Program-made: the position numbers and the translations under genes
The notes under the pieces: generated by a model
What the model was told of the DNA's origin: nothing
What the model saw: the letters and a program-made list of their open reading frames with translations, nothing else
Database searches by the model: none
Part shown: piece after piece, positions 1-8,982 of the stretch
Position numbering within the stretch: the first letter of the stretch is position 1
How the letters are laid out: each line of letters opens with the position of its first letter
Assembly (NCBI GenBank): GCA_016800925.1
Contig: JABCPU010001106.1
Span: forward strand, 1-16,142
Reading direction: 5' to 3'
Length of the DNA stretch: 16,142 bases
Source of the DNA: Suillus spraguei
Lineage: Eukaryota > Basidiomycota > Agaricomycetes > Boletales > Suillaceae

Positions 1-2
1 CT

Positions 3-176
3 CTCGAAGATGTGGGAACTTTGAAAATGAAAAGGACGCGTTTTGCGGTGCTTACAGATGCAGTCCTAGAGCAGCAGGACAGAGAATGTTATCCATGCGT
101 TGATGCTGAGACTATGAAGTGCGCTCGAGTCCTTGATATTACGTATGCTGAGATAGTCCGAAGAAGATTCCAATGA
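3..176 (+). CDS. Possible 3' end of an unknown gene entering from the left edge
   Basis: A frame is open from the window edge (codons counted from base 3) to a TGA at 174-176, about 57 codons. The translation is a mixed, charged sequence ending in the residues EIVRRRFQ, with no domain I recognise. The stretch ends about 60 bp before the inverted-repeat element at 234. An open frame of this length can occur by chance, no splice sites or homology support it, and its 5' part is outside the window. It is listed only as a candidate gene tail. Confidence 0.15.
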   Translation, partial: LEDVGTLKMKRTRFAVLTDAVLEQQDRECYPCVDAETMKCARVLDITYAEIVRRRFQ

Positions 177-233
177 AGATTTGCTCCGACCTTCACTTGA
201 TGCTTGTCATCATCTCCCTGACAATTATTTAAT

Positions 234-847
234 GGGGAAGTTCAAAGTTGAATTTGGAGGCCGATTTGGACTTGGATTTGGACGCTCAAAGCACCGAAAT
301 CTTTGACATCCCTCATCGGATTTCGACCTGATTTGACAACACCGTTTTCACTTTGCAGGGTCAGAGTTTAATTTTATCGTTCTATCAACATTTGTGGTAG
401 AATGTCAAGAACCTTCGTAAAAAACATTGGCCTTTCAGACTGAACGTCAACAAGCTGGAGAATCATCGAGGCATATCTTGCAGCACCAGTAGCAGATATG
501 ATACCAAGTCCTCGTTGATCTCTCAAGTTCTTCGGAAAGATCCGACACCTCGATGACACCTGCGATATTTTGTCTCTGTTCTGCAGGATCCAGTGTTCCA
601 TAGCAAGATGAGTTGTTGACTACTTTGATTTTAACATAGTGCAAATTCTGCTGCCAGTACTGAGTAAATCGTTAAGAGTACTTGGTATCCTAAGTGAGGT
701 CCGTGTAAGTCATGTTTGAAGGTCCGACTCACGTTGCCGAATGTTGTTGACCAGCCGAAACCCATTCCCAAATCCTGATTTCATTTTCAAAAATCGACGT
801 CCAAATCGACATCCAAAACGGCCTCCAAATTCAACTTTGAACTCCCC
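234..847. mobile_element. MITE-like element with ~50-bp terminal inverted repeats and TAAT flanks
   Basis: The left arm (234-284) starts GGGGAAGTTCAAAGTTGAAT. The right arm (798-847), read on the minus strand, starts GGGGAGTTCAAAGTTGAATT. The arms differ by one indel near the tip, share a run of about 25 identical bases ending GGAGGCCG, and then match imperfectly up to a shared GATTTGGACG. Outside the GGGG/CCCC tips both sides carry TAAT (230-233 and 848-851), as a 4-bp target-site duplication would. The 614-bp length, the arms and the absence of a transposase-sized frame fit a non-autonomous DNA transposon. The few short frames inside look like noise. The superfamily cannot be assigned from the window alone. 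Confidence 0.65.
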
Positions 848-1018
848 TAATAGATTAATACAAGTTCAAGTGATAACCATCACTTACTTACAAAGTCAAT
901 CAATAATAAATATGACCGACTCCTTGCCAATACCGTGCCTTCTCCTACTAGTGTGACATGTAGCAGCTGCAGGTGGTGAGTTGAGGCTTGATGCGATGCC
1001 ATTCAAGTTCAGGCAACG

Positions 1019-1035
1019 CTTCGCAATATGCGAAG
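1019..1035. repeat. Perfect short hairpin palindrome
   Basis: CTTCGCA, a three-base loop ATA, then TGCGAAG: a perfect 7-bp stem. It lies about 250 bp upstream of the TPR-CHAT start codon. It could be a binding site for a dimeric regulator or simple chance; nothing in the window decides this. Confidence 0.4.
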
Positions 1036-1176
1036 GTGCAGAATGCGCTGCTGTTCTTCGCAGCCTCCTCATTTCGGCTGATTTAATCAATTATGCACCC
1101 TACAACGTGTCCCCTGCGGTACAAACATGATGCCTACAAAGTGTGGATGACATGATGTATATGCTGTATTCCCTCA

Positions 1177-1184
1177 TTTATAAT
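1177..1184 (+). promoter_or_regulatory. TATA-like element before the TPR-CHAT gene
   Basis: TTTATAAT lies about 104 bp upstream of the ATG at 1288, a plausible core-promoter distance for a fungal gene with a short 5' UTR. This rests on sequence resemblance and position only. Confidence 0.3.
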
Positions 1185-1287
1185 CCTTCAGGACTACATT
1201 ACAGGTACTGCACCGCAGTGTTTCCTGACCTCCAGCACACATCGCCCATACTCTCAGGTGTTAGTTCAGATTTATCCCTCAGCAATT

Positions 1288-4200
1288 ATGCCCCGTCATC
1301 GACGTGTCACCTTCGAGTCTTCAAGCTCATCAGAACCTGATTCTGATTCTTCTTTAGCGTCATCCCGCAAAACTTCCCCAATTCCTCCAGCAGAAAATTC
1401 TGCCCCCAGCATTGAGCCCTTGAAGGACACAAAATGTAAGAGTGCGTTGTCAGATAGTGACAATGACAATGAAATGAAGGGTTCAAAACGTCCGCGACCG
1501 TAAGTTATTTTGTTATATAGCATATGTGCGGACTTGAACTCGCATTTCCAGGCAAAAGGATGTCAGCAAGGACAAGTAAGTATATACAGCACATATCATC
1601 TAAACGCCTCACAATTTGTGCCTCATGAATTAGTGAGGAGGCAAGCCACCCAGAATACTCCCAGGATTCAGGAGAGACACGCATCACTGGAGTCCAACAA
1701 GTCGTCATTACTGGTATGTGAAATTGATTAATATTCAGCACGTATTAACGATTTCCAAGCCATTCGCGCAACTGATCTCACTCTTGGTCTCCGACGCATT
1801 CCCGCTGGCTTCCATGTAGTAGTAAAGACCGATAGTGCCGAATTCCAGACAAGCAACAAACTCATACACGTAGATCAGGCTGTCATCGAATGGAATAGCT
1901 CATACTTTTGTGAGTTGTCCTTAATCCGTCTTCCAGCAGGTATTGAGAAAGACTCCAGGCCATGCGAGACATCTTCTGAAGTCAGGTCAGCGTGTATGCC
2001 TCATTTGAGTTGGGTCCCATGCTCTGTCATGGAGAACTCCTCCGCAGATTCAAGATCTCCGTTGGAGAAATTACTGGATCGCAGCGAAAATTCACATCGG
2101 TCAGTATTGTCTACTGCAAATAACGCCAGACAGATGTTAACGAGTGTCACAGCCATAATCTTTCAGCCCAAGCAAGGGGAAGTCGTATCCCGTGCACTTC
2201 ATTGTTCATGACACTGGGGCAACGACTTTTGGATGAAAACGACGTCTCAGTTCTTCGCCCCCTGACCACCGTGAGTGATCAATGCAGCCTGGCATTCTGA
2301 TACTGAGAGTTGTAACACGTAGGTTATATCCGACAACATGCATGGATTAGTATTGAAGACGGATGCCGGACATCAGCTTCTCGCACGATACCGCAGGACG
2401 CACAACAGTAGAGATCTCGACCAATCCATAATACACTTTGAACGTGCCTCGGATCTTTGTCCCATGGATCATCCCTGCCGCCCTGCAGTACTGTTCAATC
2501 TAGCCACTGCGAAGTTTCTTAGTTGCCAAGCTAATGGAAGACACCTCGACCTCGATATCCCTATCGCTTTGTTTCAAGATGCCCTTGATCTTCGTCCCAT
2601 TGGTCAGCCGGACCGACTTGTCACCCAACTCCATCTTATCATCTCCCTACTCTCTCGTTTCACGAAACGGGGATTCAAAAACGGATGCTGATATGGCCAA
2701 AGAGTTACTGAGCGAAGTCCTCGATGTTTGCCATACCAACAGCCACGTTTACAGAGCAACTTTACATGCAATCAAGACATTCGCTCAGCATCCGGCTGGA
2801 AGCGTTGCTGGAAATGATCTTGGGCTGGAGCGGCCTGCTGGATCCATGCTTCCGTTATCGCCGAATCAACTTGCCCATCGAGCAGAGCAGTGTTCGCGCA
2901 TAGATGATCCCCAAGCCTTGGATGAAGTGATATCCCTGCATTATGATGCACTGGAATACTACAATACCATGCATGATTACCGAGGGGGATTGCTCAGTAA
3001 CCTGAGTACAATGCTGCTGACTCGCTTTGAGCGTCGAGGCAGTGACAAAGACTTGGATCAGGCTATTGCACTTCAGAGGGAAGCGCTGGCTTTGCGCCCT
3101 GTCGGTCATCCAGATCGGTCCATATCATTGAATAATCTTGCGAATCAACTCTACACCCGCTTTGATCACCGAGGCAATGGCGAAGACTTGGATCAGGCCA
3201 TTGCACTTCACAGGGAAGCGCTGGCTTTGCACCCTGTCGGTCACACAAATCGGTCCACATCATTGAATAATCTTGGTGTTCAACTCACCACCCGCTTTGA
3301 TCACCGAGGCAATGGCGAAGACTTGGATCAGGCCATTGCACTTCACAGGGAAGCGCTGGCTTTGCACCCTGTCGGTCATCCAGATCGGTTCTCAGCATTG
3401 AATAATCTTGCTGTTCAACTCTCCATCCGCTTTCATCACCGAGGCAATGTCGAAGACTTGGATCAGGCCATTGCACTTCAGAGGCAAGCGCTGGCTTTGC
3501 ATCCTGTCGGTCACACAGATCGGTCCTCATTATTGAATAATCTTGCGAATCGACTCTCCACCCGCTTTGATCACCGAGGCAATGGCGAAGACTTGGATCA
3601 GGCCATTGCACTTCACAGGGAAGCGCTGGCTTTGCGCCCTGTCGGTCACACAGATCGGTCAAAATCATTGAATAATCTTGCGAATCGACTCTCCACCCGC
3701 TTTAATCACCGAGGCAATGGCGAAGACTTGGATAAAGCCATTGCACTTCACAGGGAAGCGCTGGCTTTGCACCCTGTCGGTCACACAGGTCGGTCAAAAT
3801 CATTGAATAATCTTGCGAGTGAATTCTCCACCCGCTTTGGTCACCGAGGCAATGGCGAAGACTTGGATCAGGCCATTGCACTTCACAGGGAAGCGCTGGC
3901 TTTGCGCCCTGTCGGTCACACAGATCGGTCCTCATCATTGTATAATCTTGCTGTTCAACTCTCCACCCGCTTTGATCACCTAGGCAATGGCGAAGACCTT
4001 AATGAATCACGGGAGAATCTCCACTGTGCCTTGACTCTGTTGACGGAGGATGATCCTCGTCGATCACAGACCCATCATTCACTAGCTAACGTCCATCTGT
4101 TGTTCCATCAGTCAGGACTTGACGGCACTGGCCCAGGTGAAGACACTGACAGTCTGAATGCTGCCATGCATCATCGCAAGGCAGCAGCAAATATTGTCTC

Positions 4201-5788
4201 TGCAGGTTTGCTGTATCGCCTGCGAGGAAGTCTACGCTGGGTTCGCGATGCTAGTCAACATTCACATGGTACTCAATTGGAAGCTTATGCAACTGCCATG
4301 CAACTTGCGGACGCTTACGTGTCCACGACAGCTTCACTATCGTCTCGTCATGATGCCATGAAGGACTTCCCACTGACACTTGCCGTGGATGCTGCATCAT
4401 GTGCTCTTCGTAGCGGTGATGTGTGTCGTGCTGTTGAGCTGTTAGAACAAGGCAGGACTATTATCTGGACTCAGATGACACGACTCCGCACGCCCATTGA
4501 CAGCCTCCAGACTGGCGGTGATGATGCAGTGACTCTGATGAAGAGATTCAGAGATATCAGCTCCCTCCTTGATAAATCTTCTGCGAGCCATCCAAAAGGG
4601 ACCTCAACAGTCGATGTAGAAGCAGAAGCAACCCACTACAGACGTCTAGTAAAGGACTGGAATGAAGTTGTAGAAGAGATCCGGAAGATCGAGGGCTTCT
4701 CTCGCTTCCTACTTCCCCCCTTGTTCTCCGATCTTCAAGATGCAGCTCGTGATGGGCCCATCATCGTGCTCGTTGCAACCGAATCGTCATGCAATGCCAT
4801 TATTATCCCACACAAGCAACCTCCGACTAGCATTCAGCTCCGTACCAATTTGGAGAAACTCTGGAAATTGGTGGAGAACCTCCAACGGGCAAGTCGAGAA
4901 GAGGTTGATGATAAAGGGAACCAACCAGCCCTTGTAAGAGCTTTGATAGAGTTGTGGGATGACATAGTCTGCCCGGTGGTCGAAAATCTGGGCGGATATG
5001 CACAACCAGGTTCCCGAATATGGTGGTGCCCGACGTTTCTCTTCAACTTCTTGCCGTTGCATGCTGCTGGCGAATACTGCAAGCGAGGTGGACGATTTCT
5101 TTCGCACTTATATATTTCCTCATACACACCATCCCTTACTGCGCTGATCAGGGCTCGCAAAAATCATGACAGGTCACCGTCAGTGTCCTTCGCTGCCATT
5201 GGCCAGAATCGCCCAGCCGGTGCTTCATTCACTTTGGATAGTGTGGAGCCTGAGCTGGAATTGGTTCAAAGTCTTTTGCCCCATCTCCCAACTGTTTCCT
5301 TCACCAAGATAACGAGTGCTGATGCCACGAAATCAAGAGCTCTGTGCGCATTGCGAGATAACTCTTGGCTTCATTTTGCATGTCACGGGACACAAAATTT
5401 TCAGGAACCCTTCAATTCGGCCTTTCTCATGCGCGACCAGCCGCTTTCACTCCTCGATATCACACAAATGGATCTCTCTCGCCATCGGTTTGCATTTCTT
5501 TCTGCCTGTGAAACCGCAGTCGGTGACCCCAGAACGCCCGACGAAGTGATACACCTAGCGGCTGGCCTGCAATTCGCTGGGGTTAAGAGTGTCGTCGGGA
5601 CATTATGGACGGTCAACGATAGTACTGTGCAGCATTTAGTCGAAGCATTCTACAAAAACTTGTGTGGGGATGGCACAATGAATTCTAAACGTGCTGCCAA
5701 AGCGCTGCGACAAGCGGTCCAGTCGTTGGCTTGCGACAAGAAGATACCTTTAGACCAGCGCATAGTCTTCATACATATTGGAATATGA
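1288..5788 (+). CDS. C2-like/TPR/CHAT protease (caspase-separase clan), frame interrupted at 2677-2681
   Basis: Predicted cytosolic cysteine protease with a repeat sensor, about 1,412 residues if the frame break is ignored. Exons read as 1288-1499, 1552-1575, 1634-1713, 1760-2099, 2153-2270 and 2323-5788; the introns are 46-58 bp with GT...AG ends and matching phases. Order: Ser/Asp-rich head (residues 1-80); C2-like region (~100-255) with IPAGFHVVVKTD; divergent TPRs; seven 45-residue TPR units (3050-3994, ~501-815); then a CHAT domain from about 4930. The catalytic dyad is visible: His in HFACHG (codon 5384-5386) and Cys in LSACETA (codon 5507-5509). The C-terminus VFIHIGI looks complete. 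The ATG at 1288 is the first in frame. An extra A in the run 2677-2681 gives a stop at 2689-2691, while the next frame continues the domain to 5788. The copy may be a pseudogene or contain sequence errors. CHAT identity is secure; the partner and substrate are unknown. Confidence 0.85.
3050..3994 (+). repeat. Seven tandem 135-bp units encoding TPR motifs
   Basis: Units start at 3050, 3185, 3320, 3455, 3590, 3725 and 3860, exactly 135 bp (45 codons) apart, with a diverged partial unit from 3995. Each starts with DLD[QK]AIAL and ends [RL]GN[GV]E. Much of each unit is almost identical at the DNA level, for example the segment around GACTTGGATCAGGCCATTGC. Differences cluster at unit residues 25, 32-35 and 39. 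The near-identity suggests recent duplication or ongoing homogenisation. The same arrangement keeps long antisense frames open, which are artefacts. Confidence 0.95.
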
Positions 5789-6899
5789 TCAAATTCGTGC
5801 GTACCTCCAGCTTGTTGATTAATGCATCATTCTAACGATTTTGCATCTAGCATCTAGCCGTAGTTATCATGACGGTAGCCTGTTGCCAAGAACATGACTT
5901 TCTATATCTCAGACTTTAGAACTGTATTCCTCCCTGATATGTGCACCTAATGTAGAATTCTTTTCCCAGTCTTCTGTCTCGAAGTCAAATGTGACTGCTC
6001 GATGCTTTGTGGGTAAGAATGTTGTGTCATTGATTTGAACGCGAGGTACTGCGGTCTGCACTACTGTTTGGACATTCTGATATCTTCAAAACAGTGTCGG
6101 GAATATCATTATTAAAATTCAGGTCTGGAAGAGGGCAACGACTTCCACTAGCGAGAAAGGGATAGTGGAGATATGTTATTTCCGGCCCTTGCGCTATATC
6201 GAGAAATCTGACAACTCGAAGGCATTAGTAAGTGCGTTAGATTTAATGTGTCAGATACAAACTGTGCTTGACATTCGCAGTGACTTGACTCGTTCCGAGA
6301 TAGAATTGTGTATTGAGAGCCACCCACCACATTCCCTGCAGGACATCGAATAATCATACTGGATTCGAAATAACTAGTACGCATCGTCATAATTAGTGAT
6401 GTTAACCCACAACAAATATTGAATATTAATATTGAACGATGCTTGCGAATGTCCTAGTGTAAGCTCAAGCACTGAGAGATCTCAATTTCAAATTACGAGC
6501 TCGACGAACTACCGATCACCTCAAGTTGATAACGATGGCTCGTATAAACTTTGGAGAGCCTTGACTTGTTTGTGACAGTTGAATTCGAAACTGTCGATGT
6601 TGTTGAACATCGTTGGATCTGATCACGTGTTGAAGTCAGTGAATCTGATGCACCTCAAGCTCATCGTAATCAGGATTTCTTTTATTGTGATCCAGTGGAA
6701 TGGAAGTCCAGCATATGGGTCCCAGCCATATCATATTAGTATGGTTCCCGGCATCCAAGCTCCACTGATAGTTTCCTACAGAGGCTAGACTTCTCGAACA
6801 GGGCCCTGGCAGGTGCTGTTCGAACATTCAACTTGATAGATGACGTGGCATTTTCCTAGTGCCCAGATCCATCGATTACTTCTTAGCGCCAGTCAAAGA
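5789..6899. other. 1.1-kb intergenic region, no gene seen
   Basis: Between the CHAT stop and the TATA box of the next gene I find no frame with recognisable coding character on either strand, and no RNA gene. Short frames of 60-80 codons overlap on both strands without splice support. The only structure noted is a short inverted repeat at 6794-6823. Confidence 0.5.
6794..6823. repeat. Short inverted repeat, 8-bp stem
   Basis: TCGAACAG (6794-6801) is the exact reverse complement of CTGTTCGA (6816-6823), with a 14-base loop. The GTTCGAA motif resembles a tRNA T-loop, but no cloverleaf can be built around it. It lies about 80 bp upstream of the TATA box of the 302-aa gene and could be a regulatory palindrome or chance. 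Confidence 0.3.
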
Positions 6900-6907
6900 T
6901 ATATAAG
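6900..6907 (+). promoter_or_regulatory. TATA box of the 302-aa gene
   Basis: TATATAAG lies 57-64 bp upstream of the ATG at 6964, a good spacing for a fungal TATA box with a short leader. It is the best core-promoter match in the window. Confidence 0.55.
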
Positions 6908-6963
6908 GAGGCCTAATACTGCCCACGTTCCCTAGAATTTTCCTGCTTTCCAATATCATTACG

Positions 6964-8171
6964 ATGAAGTACGAGTCACGGAAGTTCATCGACCTCATTC
7001 AGAGGGCTACATCTAAGTGGGCCAATTGGGATCCACCGAGAAAGATCGCGGTATGTGAAGACACTCATTGATTTTAACTAGCCTGACAAACACAGGTGGG
7101 CGACTATGGAACTATCATCAATGAAACTGGAGAGTTCGATTGGGAAGGAAACATATACAGCTCACATTTCCAGGAACAGCTCAAATCGTCAAAGTACGAA
7201 TTCATCATCGATCTAGCGGATCCGGCACTACAACCCAACGAACAAGAAGCAAAGGACGACCATTTCATCGTCAAATCGTGGGGTGTCGCTACAAAGGAAG
7301 CCAACACCTCTACTGAAATGTAGGCACAATGCAGTGTTTTGTTAATATATCTGACTGATCTGCAGCGCCGTGCCGGGTGTAGTGAATGTCGCCCTCAAAC
7401 TCGATGTCCAGTTTGATGGTGACAAACCAGCGGCTGTGTTGATCATGCACAAACCAAAATATAGTAGCCTTCCTAATGACGAGCGCATCACCAGGCTGCT
7501 CAAGTCCATGCCTCAAATCCTCAAAGGGAAGTACATCGTCACCGAAGTGATATCTTGCGCAGCATATATGATGCATCTGTCTGACCAAAGTAAGTTTGGT
7601 ATGTACAAATTCAACTGCTGCGCTGTTCACACTTGGTGTAGGAGCAGAAAAGTTTTCTGTGACGCTCAAAGCCGTCGGGCCTGTTGCACCATTGGTCAAC
7701 GCTGGAGGAGCAGCCAGTTTTACCTGGTCTTCAGAAGCTGCCTATGGTCTTTCTCGTCAAGGATGTGACCCGGCCTCGCAATACATGCCGTTGTACAGGC
7801 TGAAAAAGCCTCGTCCCAAGTTCTGGGAGTGGCTTGGTGCTGGCCGCGGAGATGAGAAAAGTGATGATGCGATCGACAGGTGAGTCGAAATAATCTCGTA
7901 GCTCAGCAGGGCAATAACCTTGCAGGTGGGAGGATGTCGACCCACCTTGGAACCCCCTCGATGATGAGGGTGAAGAGTACGAAATCTATGATGCTGTACG
8001 TTATCGATATTTTTATTAGAACCTGGCTTGATTCGTCTCCTCAATAGGAGATGCATGGTGACTTCGGTGTTTTCAATGATGGCTATCCCGAGTAAGTGTT
8101 ATATTTACTCGTGCACAAACCTCGCATATATCTCAAATACCTCTCACAGTACCGATGATGATGATTACTGA
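6964..8171 (+). CDS. Unrecognised 302-aa protein with acidic C-terminal tail; possible gasdermin-like pore-former
   Basis: Seven exons join cleanly: 6964-7050, 7096-7319, 7366-7589, 7642-7879, 7926-7995, 8048-8091 and 8150-8171; introns are 45-58 bp, all GT...AG, phases consistent, total 909 nt including TGA. Residues ~30-50 carry VGDYG and EGNIY. A beta-rich middle contains KGKYIVTEV (about 157-165), and MPLYRLKK lies at about 227-234. A tail of roughly 60 residues (240-302) has two Trp-containing segments and about 23 Asp/Glu, ending TDDDDY. There is no signal peptide or classical membrane helix. I do not recognise the family with certainty. The IVTEV strand, the beta-rich body and a removable acidic tail recall gasdermins, and the upstream CHAT protease gene would suit that, but this is inference. 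The gene model is strong; the function is open. Confidence 0.75.
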
Positions 8172-8515
8172 GCATTTACGAGTGGTATTACTGTTATTCT
8201 ACTTGAGTTCAAGTGTCCCGAGGCCCAAATTGTGTCACTTTGCGTGGACGAACGACGAATATCAATACGATAATTCACATGTTATATGAGCAAAATGGCT
8301 TCTCTCCTCAAATTTAAACGTTAGATCACTTCAACTATGATATACACACAGACGATCGCACTTGCCGAATGTCCATATGTCTGAGTGATGAAAAGAGTAA
8401 CAAGAACGAGAAACCAAGCCGAAAACGAAGGGACAAGATAACGGTAAAGGAATGGAAAGCTAGCGAGAGGAGTACCTGCCAATATGGCCAGTCGGGTAGA
8501 TAAAACTGACTCTCC
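8172..8515. other. Intergenic, no gene seen
   Basis: This holds the 3' flank of the 302-aa gene and the 3' flank of the minus-strand remnant ending at 8516. No coding region, RNA gene or repeat was found. Confidence 0.5.
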
Positions 8516-8899
8516 TTACAAGACGTTATAATCATCGTTATCACCGTGTCCTCTTCCGTCCAGAAGCGAGCTCGGTGTCGGGAGCGTCCTTGTCTTCTTG
8601 AGAGATGCGATGACTTGAAGAATGAATGGGGTCACAAACGGAAGGGGCGTGTTCTGCGGCAGAGGGACCTGGGTTGACGACGCCCGCTGTCCGATGACCT
8701 GTTCACGTGTGACGCTGAAACTATGGATCCCGATCAGGATCTTTTGGATTGAATCCTGTGACACACTAACGATGATAAGGATCGGCACATTAGCATAGCT
8801 CTGAAATATTCAAAGATCGCCTTGAAAATCAGTAATCTTGTGTATAGAAAATGAGTGGTAAAACATACAGATGGATATGCGGGAATGATGCTCCGAGTC
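8516..8899 (-). pseudogene. Possible 3' remnant of an unknown minus-strand gene
   Basis: Read on the minus strand, a terminal exon 8800-8516 is open for about 94 codons and ends TAA at 8518-8516. A candidate intron (8868-8801, GTATGT...TTTCAG) joins it in frame to a 31-bp exon (8899-8869), and another GTGAGT...CATAG pair (8980-8900) lies further upstream. The translation has a hydrophobic segment (VPILIIVSVSQDS) followed by a polar tail. I cannot name a family. Upstream of 8980 the sequence turns into a Copia fragment on the other strand, so the 5' end would be missing, perhaps removed by that insertion. The evidence is the open frame and splice-like signals only. Confidence 0.25.
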
Positions 8900-8982
8900 C
8901 TATGGTACAAACATGCAAAGGAAAAAAAAAATGAAGGAATCACGGAAAAAGAAAACACGCAACATAGATCATACACTCACTT

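Larger units (their letters stand above)
848..1287. other. Intergenic stretch upstream of the TPR-CHAT gene
   Basis: No convincing coding region is seen between the inverted-repeat element and the first ATG of the TPR-CHAT gene at 1288. It holds a perfect 17-bp hairpin palindrome at 1019-1035 and a TATA-like TTTATAAT at 1177-1184. The proximal promoter and 5' UTR of the gene are presumably here. Confidence 0.5.

Noticed and set aside
741..1090. Small open frames inside and after the inverted-repeat element
   Set aside because: Low-complexity translations, overlap with the transposon arm, and no splice signals or recognisable motifs.
1910..1958. A 49-bp intron (GTGAGT...CCAG) as a certain intron of the TPR-CHAT gene
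   Set aside because: Splicing it leads to a stop unless one T is added in the T-run at 1906-1909, while reading through stays open; kept only as an alternative.
2534..2680. ATG at 2534 as the true start of the TPR-CHAT protein
   Set aside because: In this stretch the other frame gives the TPR-like sequence (DLDIPIALFQDALDLRP); the 2534 frame only becomes meaningful after the A-run at 2677-2681.
2677..2691. Programmed ribosomal frameshift
   Set aside because: There is no classical slippery heptamer plus downstream structure that I can see, and nearby indels of the same kind make error or decay a simpler explanation.
3063..3938. Long antisense open frames with repeated translations across the TPR units
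   Set aside because: They mirror the 135-bp tandem units: once one unit lacks antisense stops, all do. The plus-strand translation has clear TPR character.
3050..3994. CRISPR-like array
   Set aside because: The units are contiguous 135-bp coding repeats in frame, with no spacers.
6794..6823. tRNA gene suggested by a GTTCGAA T-loop-like motif
   Set aside because: No acceptor, D or anticodon stems can be placed around it.
8335..8544. Minus-strand 69-codon open frame
   Set aside because: Hydrophobic, T-rich translation without family resemblance; it lies past the stop of the more plausible exon ending at 8516.
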